From JAILLW01 sp045640905 (lineage in GTDB: Bacteria; Bacillota; Clostridia; Lachnospirales; Lachnospiraceae), in NCBI GenBank assembly GCA_045640905.1, contig JAZUFW010000044.1, positions 1 to 32,976 on the forward strand: a DNA stretch of 32,976 nt, in the 5' to 3' direction. Below, in pieces: positions 25,899 to 32,976 of this stretch (positions are counted from its first letter, which is position 1; each line of letters begins with the position of its first letter). A program made the position numbers and the translations under genes. Below the pieces are notes generated by a model that worked only from the letters and a program-made list of their open reading frames with translations, was not told the DNA's origin and did no database searches.

Positions 25899-26993
25899 TT
25901 ATCCCTCATCACTTCTCATGTAAAACTGCATAATAACCGGATCATGATCCGAATACTTGTATTGCAAATTAAAATTCCTGTAATAATCCACATTGATGTT
26001 GTCCGAAACAATAAATCCGTCAACCGCAACCGTAAATGTAGTATTGGGATTATACGGTTCATCGGCATTTCTGCAGGTGTCGTGTTCAATATCGAGTACC
26101 ACGGCTCGATCCATTGCAAACGTAAATCCGGCAGGAAGCCTTTCCCTGTCAAACTTTTTAGCCCAGACAGGTGCGTTTTCTATTTCATTTCCGTCCCTTA
26201 AATCGGAATTAAAATCTCCGCCGCATACTACGTAGTTACCCATCTTGTACTGCATAGCCATATCGTCAAGCAACATGTCAATCTGTGCGTCTCTTACTGA
26301 GGCATCGCTGATATATGCAGACAGATGAACGTTATAAAGGCAAAGTGTCTTTTCATTATCCAGCAATATTTTGGTCACTGAATAACATCTGTCCAAATCA
26401 ACAAATTTGCTTAAATCCGTAGGAATCGGAAGTGAATGTCTGACCGCTTCGTTAATCTTTCCTTTGGAATACGTCACTATTCCGGATTTATTTTTTCCGT
26501 AGGGATGATAAAGCGGATACATCAGAAAATCCGAATCATAATTGACCGCAAAATCATAATAATATCCTTTTACGAACTGATTCAGCAGGTTCATCTCGTC
26601 CACATGATATGAACGGGTTCCGTCCAAATCAACCTCCTGAAGGAAAATAAAATCGGGATTGTTTCCGGACAGGAAATTCGAAATATCACATACATTTCCC
26701 ATAACGGACTCTTCCGACTCTGCCCACGAAGATTTGCCTCCGTCGGCAAAGCAGCTGTAATTCGGCGGATATGCTCCGAAGCCTATGTTGTACGTCATAA
26801 TATTATATGGTCTGCTCGTATCAAGCATATCCGGATAGTCGGCAAAATAAGAAAATTCTCCGCTCGAAGACACTTCCAGAAACTGATTATCCTTTATTCG
26901 GTCATACGAAACCAGAATGTATATCAAATACGCGATAATCAAAACAATAACCGCTATCAGAAATATTATGATTCTCTTAACGCTTTTCTTCAT
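25899..26993 (-). CDS. Membrane-anchored endonuclease/exonuclease/phosphatase-family protein
   Basis: 364 residues. One hydrophobic helix (about 8-29) behind a basic start (MKKSVKRI) anchors it in the membrane with the rest outside. The EEP (DNase I-like) fold follows with its active-site residues: N69 in MTYNIGF, E120 in FLQEVD, H223 in VHLSA, D260 and N262 in GGDFNS, and D349-H350 in YSDHDP. The family cleaves phosphodiesters in DNA, sphingomyelin or inositol phosphates. For an exported form, nucleic acid or phospholipid are possible substrates; the sequence cannot decide. It starts 1 bp after the stop of the SGNH gene. Confidence 0.9.
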   Translation of the reverse strand: MKKSVKRIIIFLIAVIVLIIAYLIYILVSYDRIKDNQFLEVSSSGEFSYFADYPDMLDTSRPYNIMTYNIGFGAYPPNYSCFADGGKSSWAESEESVMGNVCDISNFLSGNNPDFIFLQEVDLDGTRSYHVDEMNLLNQFVKGYYYDFAVNYDSDFLMYPLYHPYGKNKSGIVTYSKGKINEAVRHSLPIPTDLSKFVDLDRCYSVTKILLDNEKTLCLYNVHLSAYISDASVRDAQIDMLLDDMAMQYKMGNYVVCGGDFNSDLRDGNEIENAPVWAKKFDRERLPAGFTFAMDRAVVLDIEHDTCRNADEPYNPNTTFTVAVDGFIVSDNINVDYYRNFNLQYKYSDHDPVIMQFYMRSDEG

Positions 26994-26994
26994 T

Positions 26995-28062
26995 CTATCG
27001 TAAAACGCCGTGATTCAGGAGAAATTCCTTCCATACTTCATTTGAAGCACCACGTAGGTGTAAATGATCTCCTCTTAAATCATCAAGCAAATATCCTTCC
27101 TCATCAGTTACGACCTCATTTACATCAATGTAAAAGAAAGTCTCATTGTCAGCCAAAGTGGCAATGGCATGATTTCTGGCCAAAATATTCGTATTATTGA
27201 AAATCGGATCCGAATCGGATCGTTCCTTGTCAATATCCATGATTGCTTCAACAAAAATAATTGCGTCGGGTTCAAGTTCATGAATTCTGTCAACACATTC
27301 GGTATACTGAGCCATATAGTCTTCGGTAGTTCCGGAACCCAGTTCATTGACGCCGACCATCAAATATACTTTACCATATTCATTCTTATTTAAAAAGGAT
27401 TCTACAGTCCCTTTTCCTTTATAATCAGACTTCATGGCCTTTGCTATGGTCAGAGAGGTTTCACACAAAAAATCCGCATGGTCGGATAAATCTGTATAAT
27501 CCCTAAGTCCGACGGTTCTTGAATCTCCGATAAACAGTGCATCGTCGAAATAAGTTTCATCCACTTTTGAAAACTCATACTCTTTGGCACGAAGCACTCC
27601 CATATCACCGTAAATGTCCGCAGAAATATGGTTAATATACTCATCATAAGTGCTTTCCCGAAGCGGCTCATATCGTCCCTCCGGATATTTGGGTGTCGGC
27701 TCCGGAGTCGGCATCGGTGTTCCCGTAGGCACAGGAGACGGTGATGCGCTAATCGGAGTAGGTACAGGTGTCGGAACAGGTGTAGGCGTAGCCAGTAAAG
27801 CTTCTTCCTGCTTTCTTAACATCTCCTCTTCCTTTTCCATAATCAGACGAGCTTCTTCACGTACGCTTGATCTTTTCGTCTCATTCAAAATATCCCACGG
27901 ATAAATATCATCATTTATTCCCGTAAAAACCGCAGAAAGGAACGGGACCCTTGTAAGGTCCTGTTCCTGTGTGGCATAAATATTGCTTTTTCCGAGTATT
28001 CCCAAAAGAGTGAAAAATGCAATCGTTAATAAAATTGTAAAAAGCACCGGGGCTTTTTTCAT
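26995..28062 (-). CDS. Anchored SGNH-hydrolase-like protein with Pro/Thr-rich linker
   Basis: 355 residues. An uncleaved signal anchor (about 5-24) is followed by a charged helix (64-90), a Pro/Thr/Ser linker of TPxP type repeats (92-124), and an SGNH domain. Catalytic blocks are GDS with S181, GVN with N239, and the D-x-x-H pair D332 and H335 in GDHLHL. The enzymes are esterases or acyl transferases acting outside the cell. The MBOAT protein encoded upstream could pass acetyl groups across the membrane to this protein, as in known PatA/PatB-type pairs; that pairing is inferred. The gene lies 22 bp after the lipoprotein gene. Confidence 0.87.
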   Translation of the reverse strand: MKKAPVLFTILLTIAFFTLLGILGKSNIYATQEQDLTRVPFLSAVFTGINDDIYPWDILNETKRSSVREEARLIMEKEEEMLRKQEEALLATPTPVPTPVPTPISASPSPVPTGTPMPTPEPTPKYPEGRYEPLRESTYDEYINHISADIYGDMGVLRAKEYEFSKVDETYFDDALFIGDSRTVGLRDYTDLSDHADFLCETSLTIAKAMKSDYKGKGTVESFLNKNEYGKVYLMVGVNELGSGTTEDYMAQYTECVDRIHELEPDAIIFVEAIMDIDKERSDSDPIFNNTNILARNHAIATLADNETFFYIDVNEVVTDEEGYLLDDLRGDHLHLRGASNEVWKEFLLNHGVLR

Positions 28063-28084
28063 ATTCTAAGGCACCGCCTTGTTA

Positions 28085-29437
28085 CTATTGTTTTTCTAAA
28101 GAATAACCATACTGCCAATCTACCGAATCCAAAGTATTTGTTTCCGGATTGTAGGTAAGCTTAACTTCAGTCTGAGTATTGTACTTGCTCCACTTAATTC
28201 CGCCGTCAAGCTTTAAAGTCAAAGAGCCGGGTTCTGCACCGTATGAATTGGTTTCGGCGCCTTCAAACGGAGTCGGTGCACCGTCCTCCTTTGTTCCCTC
28301 CGCGGGAGCTACCGTAAGTGTTCCTGAACACTTTCCTGTTGAATCGATTGAATCGATAGTAAGGAACATCTTGCCGATAACCTTTTCTCCGTCATAATTA
28401 TCAACAATATCCGAAGCATACTCACCGACTGCAGGCGAATAATCAACGATCAAATCAGGTGATGAATCTTCAAAATAATTGAATTCCCAAGTATCATTCG
28501 AATAATAATAGTAATATGCAAGTTCCATTGACATATCGAAGATGTCATTATTGGCAAAATGAACGGTACAAGGGCGTCTGCAGCTGCTTGTGGTAAATTC
28601 CGGTTCTCCGAATTCAAAAGTATCGAAATCCGATTCGGAGAAAGTTCTGTACGAATTAAACAAATAGAGTTCGTCCCGGGAAATATCACCCTTCATTCTT
28701 TCATCAGACAGTGCCTCAAGTGTTTCATCAGACATTTCGGATTCAAAATCCTCAGACCATTCATAGTCAAACAAATACCACGTAGCATCCTGTTCATACA
28801 TGGTCATGGTACCTGTTATCGAAGTGATATACTTTTTGAAATCGCCCTCTATGGTAACTTCGGTTTCAAATTCGTACTCGGCAGGATCAAATTCCGTTCC
28901 CGGATTCATCTTCGTCTTTCCGGGCTTAATCTCAACATTCTTTGCTTCGGTAAGATATACGTACTCAGTACCGAAATCAACGTAATAAGCCGAGTTAATA
29001 ATCTTGTCTTTCAATTCGTCTTCATCGGGATCCGCAGGTGTAAAGGTATTTTTATTGGAAGAGTCATTTGAAAATTCCTTTACTCCCCAAGCTTTATCGT
29101 CCTTATCATACTTCATTGTAACTTCAAGGAAGGTATCATAAGAAATGTCTTTCTTCTCGGACTTAACCTCAACATAAAGTTTTGATTTTTCTTTATTGTC
29201 TTCGGAGTCCTTTCTTTTATATACATATACTTCCGTAACATCGCCTTTAAAGCCCTTATCGTCGGCTACAGACTCTATCAGTTCATCAAGCGCTTCATTT
29301 CCGGTAGTTTCCTCATCCGCATCGTAGACATTGGCAGATTCATCCTCTTCGGGTAAAAGCTTCTGAGGATTTCCGCAGGCAGCAAGCCCTAAGCAAGTGC
29401 TCAAAAGAACAGTCGCAATTAAAAATTTCTTTTTCAT
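28085..29437 (-). CDS. Lipoprotein of unknown function
   Basis: 450 residues. The start chosen is the ATG at 29435-29437, with GGAGGAAAGTT before it; a longer frame to 29482 lacks such a site. A lipoprotein signal, MKKKFLIATVLLSTCLGLAAC, puts the lipidated Cys at 21. The mature part is very acidic (E/D-rich), with beta-strand-like stretches, repeated TYNPETN/TKMNPGTEF-type wording and no recognised domain. It was not matched to a family. Its place between an MBOAT and an SGNH gene suggests a cell-surface role, perhaps holding that system together. Strong acidity fits a Gram-positive surface protein. Confidence 0.78.
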   Translation of the reverse strand: MKKKFLIATVLLSTCLGLAACGNPQKLLPEEDESANVYDADEETTGNEALDELIESVADDKGFKGDVTEVYVYKRKDSEDNKEKSKLYVEVKSEKKDISYDTFLEVTMKYDKDDKAWGVKEFSNDSSNKNTFTPADPDEDELKDKIINSAYYVDFGTEYVYLTEAKNVEIKPGKTKMNPGTEFDPAEYEFETEVTIEGDFKKYITSITGTMTMYEQDATWYLFDYEWSEDFESEMSDETLEALSDERMKGDISRDELYLFNSYRTFSESDFDTFEFGEPEFTTSSCRRPCTVHFANNDIFDMSMELAYYYYYSNDTWEFNYFEDSSPDLIVDYSPAVGEYASDIVDNYDGEKVIGKMFLTIDSIDSTGKCSGTLTVAPAEGTKEDGAPTPFEGAETNSYGAEPGSLTLKLDGGIKWSKYNTQTEVKLTYNPETNTLDSVDWQYGYSLEKQ

Positions 29438-29492
29438 AACTTTCCTCCTTCGTATTTCCAAGACACCGTCATCCGAAAGCACTCATTTTCTA

Positions 29493-30866
29493 TCAAAAGT
29501 GTAAGTACATAAACGGATTTCCGGCGCTTCCGGCACTATAATATATACTAATCCAAAACAGAATTACTAACAATATTGTTGTTGCCCAATGTTTGTTCCA
29601 TTTTTGATACAATTTTGTACTAATTGGCAGGCAAAGTATTATTCCCACTGCAAACATCCATCCGTAATCGACCAAATAACTCACAAAATCGAATGAATTG
29701 ACAAGTTCCGATGTTTTCGTAAAAAACGGAAACAGTCTCGAAAAATATATCCCCATATCCTTTAAGGAACCGATTGCAAAGATAACCCACGTAAGCGGAA
29801 TCAAAAAAACGGTATAGACATGCCCCAAAACCGGATGTTCATCAAGCTTTTTCCCGTAGAACACCTTTTCCAAAATGATAAAAAGTCCCAGCACGGCGCC
29901 CCAAACAATGAAATTCACACCGTTTCCGTGCCACAATCCCGTAAGTAGCCAAACAACTGCCAGATTGAATATCATTTTCTTCTTTTCGCAGCGACTGCCT
30001 CCGAGCGGAAAATATACATACTCTTTAAAAAATTCACCGAGCGTCATATGCCATCTGCGATAGAATTCCGATATTGATTTCGAGGCGTAAGGATTATCGA
30101 AGTTCTTTATAAAATCAAATCCCAAAGCCACCAAAATACCGGAAGCCATCAATGAGTATCCCCAAAAGTCAAAATACAGTTCAAACGAATATGCCAAAGC
30201 CCCCATCCACGCAAGAGGCGTAGAAATGCTCTCATATCCGTACATATTGATATCATTCCACAAGATTCCGATTCTGTCGGCCAAAACAATCTTCATCGCG
30301 AATCCTATAATAAAGTATTTCAGTCCTTCTTCGATTTGTTCGAAAGATACGGTCTTCGGTTTATCGAAAAAACCGTCCTTATATCTCATAATCGGTCCCT
30401 GCATAATCTGTGGGAAAAGTGTAAAATACGTGAATGTTTCCGTAAGAGAAGGTCTTTTGCCGATATTGCGTCTGTATACATCAATCTGAAACGATATCAT
30501 TTTGAAGATATAAAAAGAAAGTCCGAGCGGGAATAGTTTTTCATCTCCCACAACAGACAACAGTTTAAACAAAACCAATGTCGCAACATCAAGCGACACG
30601 GCTTCAATCATAAATCGTTTTCTTAATTGCTTTTTTCGTTTGGAAGAAGCTCGAACCGGCAGATTGTATCCACGGTTAGCCACCAGATAATTAATAAATG
30701 TAAGGGCAAGTAAAAGAACTATAAAATAAGGTTCGCCAAAGGCATAGAAAACCAAGCTCGCGCAAAGCAAAACAAGATTTCTGTACTTTGCCGGAACCAA
30801 ATAATATACTGCCAAAAAGACAGGCAAAAAGCGAAACAGAAATGACAAAGAAGCAAAATTAGTCAT
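29493..30866 (-). CDS. MBOAT-family membrane O-acyltransferase (AlgI/DltB-like)
   Basis: 457 residues with about ten membrane helices. Hallmarks are YLVPAKYRNLVLLCASLVFY at the start, the FYRRWHMTLGEFFKEYVYFP segment with H273, and the catalytic His H313 in LTGLWHGNGVNF. AlgI- and DltB-type members move acetyl or D-alanyl groups across the membrane onto alginate, other polysaccharides or teichoic acid. No dltA, dltC or alginate gene is nearby; together with the SGNH protein two genes downstream, O-acetylation of a surface polymer is the best guess. The ATG overlaps the end of the DUF6062-type gene by 8 bp. Confidence 0.93.
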   Translation of the reverse strand: MTNFASLSFLFRFLPVFLAVYYLVPAKYRNLVLLCASLVFYAFGEPYFIVLLLALTFINYLVANRGYNLPVRASSKRKKQLRKRFMIEAVSLDVATLVLFKLLSVVGDEKLFPLGLSFYIFKMISFQIDVYRRNIGKRPSLTETFTYFTLFPQIMQGPIMRYKDGFFDKPKTVSFEQIEEGLKYFIIGFAMKIVLADRIGILWNDINMYGYESISTPLAWMGALAYSFELYFDFWGYSLMASGILVALGFDFIKNFDNPYASKSISEFYRRWHMTLGEFFKEYVYFPLGGSRCEKKKMIFNLAVVWLLTGLWHGNGVNFIVWGAVLGLFIILEKVFYGKKLDEHPVLGHVYTVFLIPLTWVIFAIGSLKDMGIYFSRLFPFFTKTSELVNSFDFVSYLVDYGWMFAVGIILCLPISTKLYQKWNKHWATTILLVILFWISIYYSAGSAGNPFMYLHF

Positions 30867-31596
30867 AAAGTCCGCCCTTCAGTTTTTGCATACCGCGCTG
30901 AATGGCATCCTTTGAGTTTTTCCAGTCCGCATCTTTATTTCGGTAATCGAATTTTTCAACCATCCAGGCTACATCTTCCTGGACACGTTTCATGTTTCTT
31001 TCCATCAGATCAAACATCATCGGATAGAATTCTTCCTTTTCCGAAGAAGACAAATATTCTTCCGCGCGTTCTATCAAAACACCGTAATGAGGCAGGCAAA
31101 AGCCCTGTCCCTTGTTAATTTTTTCTTTGAATTCGGAATCGTTTTTATACAGGTGAAAGAATGTTGCCACGTATCTGTCAAAGGTCTCATTGAAACGTTT
31201 GCAGATATAGCAGCTTTCCTCTTTTTCTTTGACCCACTTGGTCATTGAATTTGAAGATGCCCCTCCGGATTTTAATTTATCCTTAAGTGACATTTTTACG
31301 GGCTTAAATTTCTTTATTTCTTCCGCCAGTTCCTTATTCATTTTCATGTAATGAGTCTTCAATATCCAGGCATTACCCAGTGTATTTCCGTACGCAAACA
31401 TCTTTGTAAAATGGTTGCGGCAAAATCCCTCCCGGTCCGTATCGCTGCGAACGTCGGCTTCCATGTATGAAGAACATGAACCCAGCACAAAATCAAGCAG
31501 ATCCTGTTCGACATCCCTTTCTATATGACAAAAGGGGCACTCGCCCCCTTTATTGACCGCATCATTTAACGGTATTGTATACAAGACTTCTTTCAT
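30859..31596 (-). CDS. DUF6062-like protein with duplicated CxxC/CxxH sites
   Basis: 245 residues, cytosolic, no membrane helix. Four metal-ligand-like pairs follow a regular order: C20-x2-C23, C59-x2-H62, C129-x2-C132 and C167-x2-H170. The spacing inside each half is nearly the same (about 35 residues), so the protein consists of two similar CxxC...CxxH modules, probably each binding zinc. It matches my memory of DUF6062 proteins of Lachnospiraceae; no function is known to me. It precedes the MBOAT gene with an 8-bp overlap and follows the TetR gene by 12 bp. AAAGGGGAAAC precedes its ATG. Confidence 0.8.
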   Translation of the reverse strand: MKEVLYTIPLNDAVNKGGECPFCHIERDVEQDLLDFVLGSCSSYMEADVRSDTDREGFCRNHFTKMFAYGNTLGNAWILKTHYMKMNKELAEEIKKFKPVKMSLKDKLKSGGASSNSMTKWVKEKEESCYICKRFNETFDRYVATFFHLYKNDSEFKEKINKGQGFCLPHYGVLIERAEEYLSSSEKEEFYPMMFDLMERNMKRVQEDVAWMVEKFDYRNKDADWKNSKDAIQRGMQKLKGGLYD

Positions 31597-31608
31597 GTTT
31601 CCCCTTTT

Positions 31609-32208
31609 CTATTTTGAAAGATTCTTCAATGTAAGAATGTACTTTTTCATTTCGTCCAAATACAATTCGGGTTTTTTATCATTTGATGACAGTATCTTAA
31701 ACAGAACCTCTTCCGATGTAAAATCGATAATCTCGTTAAGTTTCGATACATCAACATTATTTCCGAGGCCCGATGTATTTGCGTGATCCAAAAATTCCTT
31801 TACCTTGTCGGATACAACATTTCTTTTGTCATGTATCTCATTCAAAGCCTCAACAACATCTTCCTTTGATGTGCTCTTCAAAAAAGCTATCATATAAGGA
31901 TACGATTTCATTACGGAAGCTTCAGCTGCCTTAATTTGAAGCATCAGACTGAAATAGTCATTATCGGTCTTATCGACCGAACTGGTCATCTCCAAAGAGA
32001 CAAATCTGGTGCTGTAATCATAGATAAAAGAATACAAACCTATTTTATTGGTAAAATAGTGAAACAATAAGCCCTTTGATATCTCGGCTTCCTTGACAAT
32101 ATCGTCGGTGCTGGCATGATTATACCCATTTTTTGCAAAGATTTTCAGAGCTGCATTAATCATTCGATCCTGCTTTTCCTTCTTTAAATCAAAAAATTTC
32201 TCGTTCAT
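31609..32208 (-). CDS. TetR/AcrR-family transcriptional regulator
   Basis: 199 residues. The N-terminal helix-turn-helix (about 8-55) reads RMINAALKIFAKNGYNHAST, DDIVKEAEISKGLLFHYF and ends TNKIGLYSFIYDY, a classic TetR layout. The C-terminal helical ligand domain is divergent. The ATG at 32206-32208 is preferred over one two codons upstream because GGAAGG sits 8 bases before it but only 2 before the other. It is divergent from the acidic membrane protein at 32383 and first in line before the DUF6062-like and MBOAT genes, so it may control both sides. The ligand is unknown. Confidence 0.93.
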   Translation of the reverse strand: MNEKFFDLKKEKQDRMINAALKIFAKNGYNHASTDDIVKEAEISKGLLFHYFTNKIGLYSFIYDYSTRFVSLEMTSSVDKTDNDYFSLMLQIKAAEASVMKSYPYMIAFLKSTSKEDVVEALNEIHDKRNVVSDKVKEFLDHANTSGLGNNVDVSKLNEIIDFTSEEVLFKILSSNDKKPELYLDEMKKYILTLKNLSK

Positions 32209-32242
32209 ATCCATATCCTTCCGATGACCGACTCATACTGTA

Positions 32243-32259
32243 TTGACCTTGCGGGTCGA
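32243..32259. promoter_or_regulatory. Possible TetR operator dyad
   Basis: TTGACC and GGTCGA form imperfect inverted arms (five of six pair) around a 5-base centre. It is the clearest dyad in the 174-bp divergent region between the TetR gene and the gene at 32383, and lies 35 bp upstream of the TetR start. Position and form fit an operator, but short dyads of this kind can arise by chance. Confidence 0.35.
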
Positions 32260-32382
32260 GTTTAACAATATCATATTTCAAGCACCTATTCAAGAATAAA
32301 ACTGACTAATTACATCTTTAATTTTTGGTACAAATGAGGTAAGATAAGGAAGTAAACACTTTTTAAAAGGAGGAACACAAAT

Positions 32383-32766
32383 ATGGCTAAAGGCGGTTTC
32401 GGTAAATTTTTATTATTCTCCATCGCAGCCGGTGCTGCAGCTTACGGAGCATATACTTATCTTAGAAAAGAAGAGATTCTGACACCCGTAACGGATGATG
32501 ATTCCGATGACGAATTCAGTGAGGACTTGGACGGAGAACCCACCAAGGCACGTTCGTATATTAATTTGAATTTTGACAGAGCAAAGGCTGAGGATTTAGC
32601 AAAGAGTGCTGTTAAAAAAGCTAAAGACACCATTCAGGATTCGGTTCAGAAGGTAGAAGAATTCTTTAACGACGAACCTTCAAATATTGTTGAAGAAGGT
32701 GCAAAAGATATTGTTGATGCCGTAGTTGTTGAAGAAGGCCCCGTTGAAGAAGCAACAGAACAATAA
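32383..32766 (+). CDS. Small acidic membrane-anchored protein, unknown function
   Basis: 127 residues; the only intact plus-strand gene in the window. A Gly/Ala-rich membrane helix (about 7-26, GKFLLFSIAAGAAAYGAYTY) is followed by KRE-type charges, an Asp/Glu-rich linker (37-52), a Lys-rich amphipathic helix (66-92), and an acidic tail rich in Val and Glu. It recalls YtxH-like and other small envelope-stress proteins in shape, but no clear family match is claimed. AAAAGGAGG precedes the ATG at good spacing, and a strong terminator follows 25 bp after the stop, so it is a single-gene unit. Divergence from the TetR gene suggests TetR control (inference). Confidence 0.82.
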   Translation: MAKGGFGKFLLFSIAAGAAAYGAYTYLRKEEILTPVTDDDSDDEFSEDLDGEPTKARSYINLNFDRAKAEDLAKSAVKKAKDTIQDSVQKVEEFFNDEPSNIVEEGAKDIVDAVVVEEGPVEEATEQ

Positions 32767-32786
32767 GTCAAATAAACGGATATAAC

Positions 32787-32819
32787 AAAAGGTACGACCT
32801 AATAGGTCGTACCTTTTTT
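32787..32819. terminator. Strong bidirectional terminator
   Basis: GGTACGACCT (32791-32800), loop AAT, AGGTCGTACC (32804-32813) is a perfect 10-bp stem, with AAAA before and TTTTTT after. It serves the plus-strand gene at 32383 and, on the other strand, the minus-strand gene ending at 32840. Confidence 0.93.
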
Positions 32820-32839
32820 GTTTCTTATTTTTCGGAAGT

Positions 32840-32976
32840 TTACTTTCCGGTAGCTTTCTTTTCCTTAATCTTTTGAACCAGTTCTTCTTTTAAATCTCTG
32901 GTCTTATCCTTAATTCTGTTGGACACCGATGCGGAACCCAGAATTGTAGCAACCATCTTTGATGCAACATCCAATT
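32840..32976 (-). CDS. C-terminal end of an unknown protein (cut by window edge)
   Basis: The last 44 codons of a minus-strand frame that enters from the right edge and stops at TAA (32840-32842). The visible part reads VASKMVATILGSASVSNRIK and then a Lys/Glu-rich helix ending KKATGK. Support comes from clean coding wording and the terminator 21 bp past the stop. The start and family are outside the window, so no function is given. Confidence 0.6.
   Translation of the reverse strand, partial: LDVASKMVATILGSASVSNRIKDKTRDLKEELVQKIKEKKATGK

Noticed and set aside
26190..26205. A CCGTCCCTTA stretch as a third copy of the dispersed repeat
   Set aside because: Only about 8 bases agree with the 63-bp repeat and it lies within a coding region; a chance match.
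28559..29071. A 170-codon plus-strand frame inside the lipoprotein gene
   Set aside because: It has no ribosome binding site and a Phe/Ile/Arg-rich translation, while the opposite strand has a clear lipobox and start.
29438..29482. Upstream extension of the lipoprotein by 15 codons
   Set aside because: It would put a charged stretch before the signal peptide. GGAGGAAAGTT directly precedes the ATG at 29435-29437.

Overview
The window looks like a chromosomal segment of a low-to-mid GC Bacillota of class Clostridia, most likely a Lachnospiraceae-type gut or rumen anaerobe. This rests on AddAB instead of RecBCD, an ECF-type thiamine carrier under a TPP riboswitch, a YtrA-type GntR/ABC operon, strong AAGGAGG-type ribosome binding sites, and a protein resembling DUF6062. 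The genus is inferred and cannot be fixed from the sequence alone. Almost every gene lies on the minus strand, so transcription runs from high to low coordinates.

Layout. At 1-640 there is the 5' end of a YbaK/EbsC-type deacylase gene, a decayed GH53 galactanase remnant on the plus strand, and two terminator hairpins. At 639-6420 lies the accessory part. It holds a double-glycine-leader peptide with two tandem SHOCT-like modules, a secreted M14 zinc carboxypeptidase, a repeat-rich intergenic stretch, and an operon of GntR regulator, ABC ATPase, a permease fused to a CPBP protease, and a second permease. Its promoter overlaps a long dyad. A 63-bp repeat occurs twice here, and each copy supplies the stop codon of a different gene.

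At 6490-15850 is a tightly packed run: a DMT transporter, an NhaC-type antiporter, a SulP/STAS anion transporter, an ABC exporter, a Nudix-PgeF fusion and a CYTH protein, with a DHH phosphoesterase upstream. ThiT at 15849-16382 follows a TPP riboswitch. The probable -10 box of that riboswitch overlaps the stop codon of addA. addA and addB (16480-23441) overlap each other, and addB overlaps an aminopeptidase P-type gene, followed by RidA and a small unknown protein.

At 25899-31596 is a cell-surface block: a membrane-anchored endonuclease/exonuclease/phosphatase-fold protein, an anchored SGNH hydrolase-like protein with a Pro/Thr linker, a lipoprotein, an MBOAT acyltransferase, and a CxxC/CxxH protein. 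MBOAT plus SGNH suggests O-acylation of an extracellular polymer. A TetR regulator faces a small acidic membrane-anchored protein at the right end, and the window closes inside another minus-strand gene.

How it works together. Stop/start overlaps and tiny gaps suggest long polycistronic units from about 32.2 kb down to a terminator near 6.45 kb, with internal promoters such as the one for thiT. The best candidate for something undescribed is the peptide with duplicated modules beside a peptidase and an ABC/CPBP operon. The functional link between these parts is a hypothesis; no dedicated leader-cleaving transporter is visible in the window.
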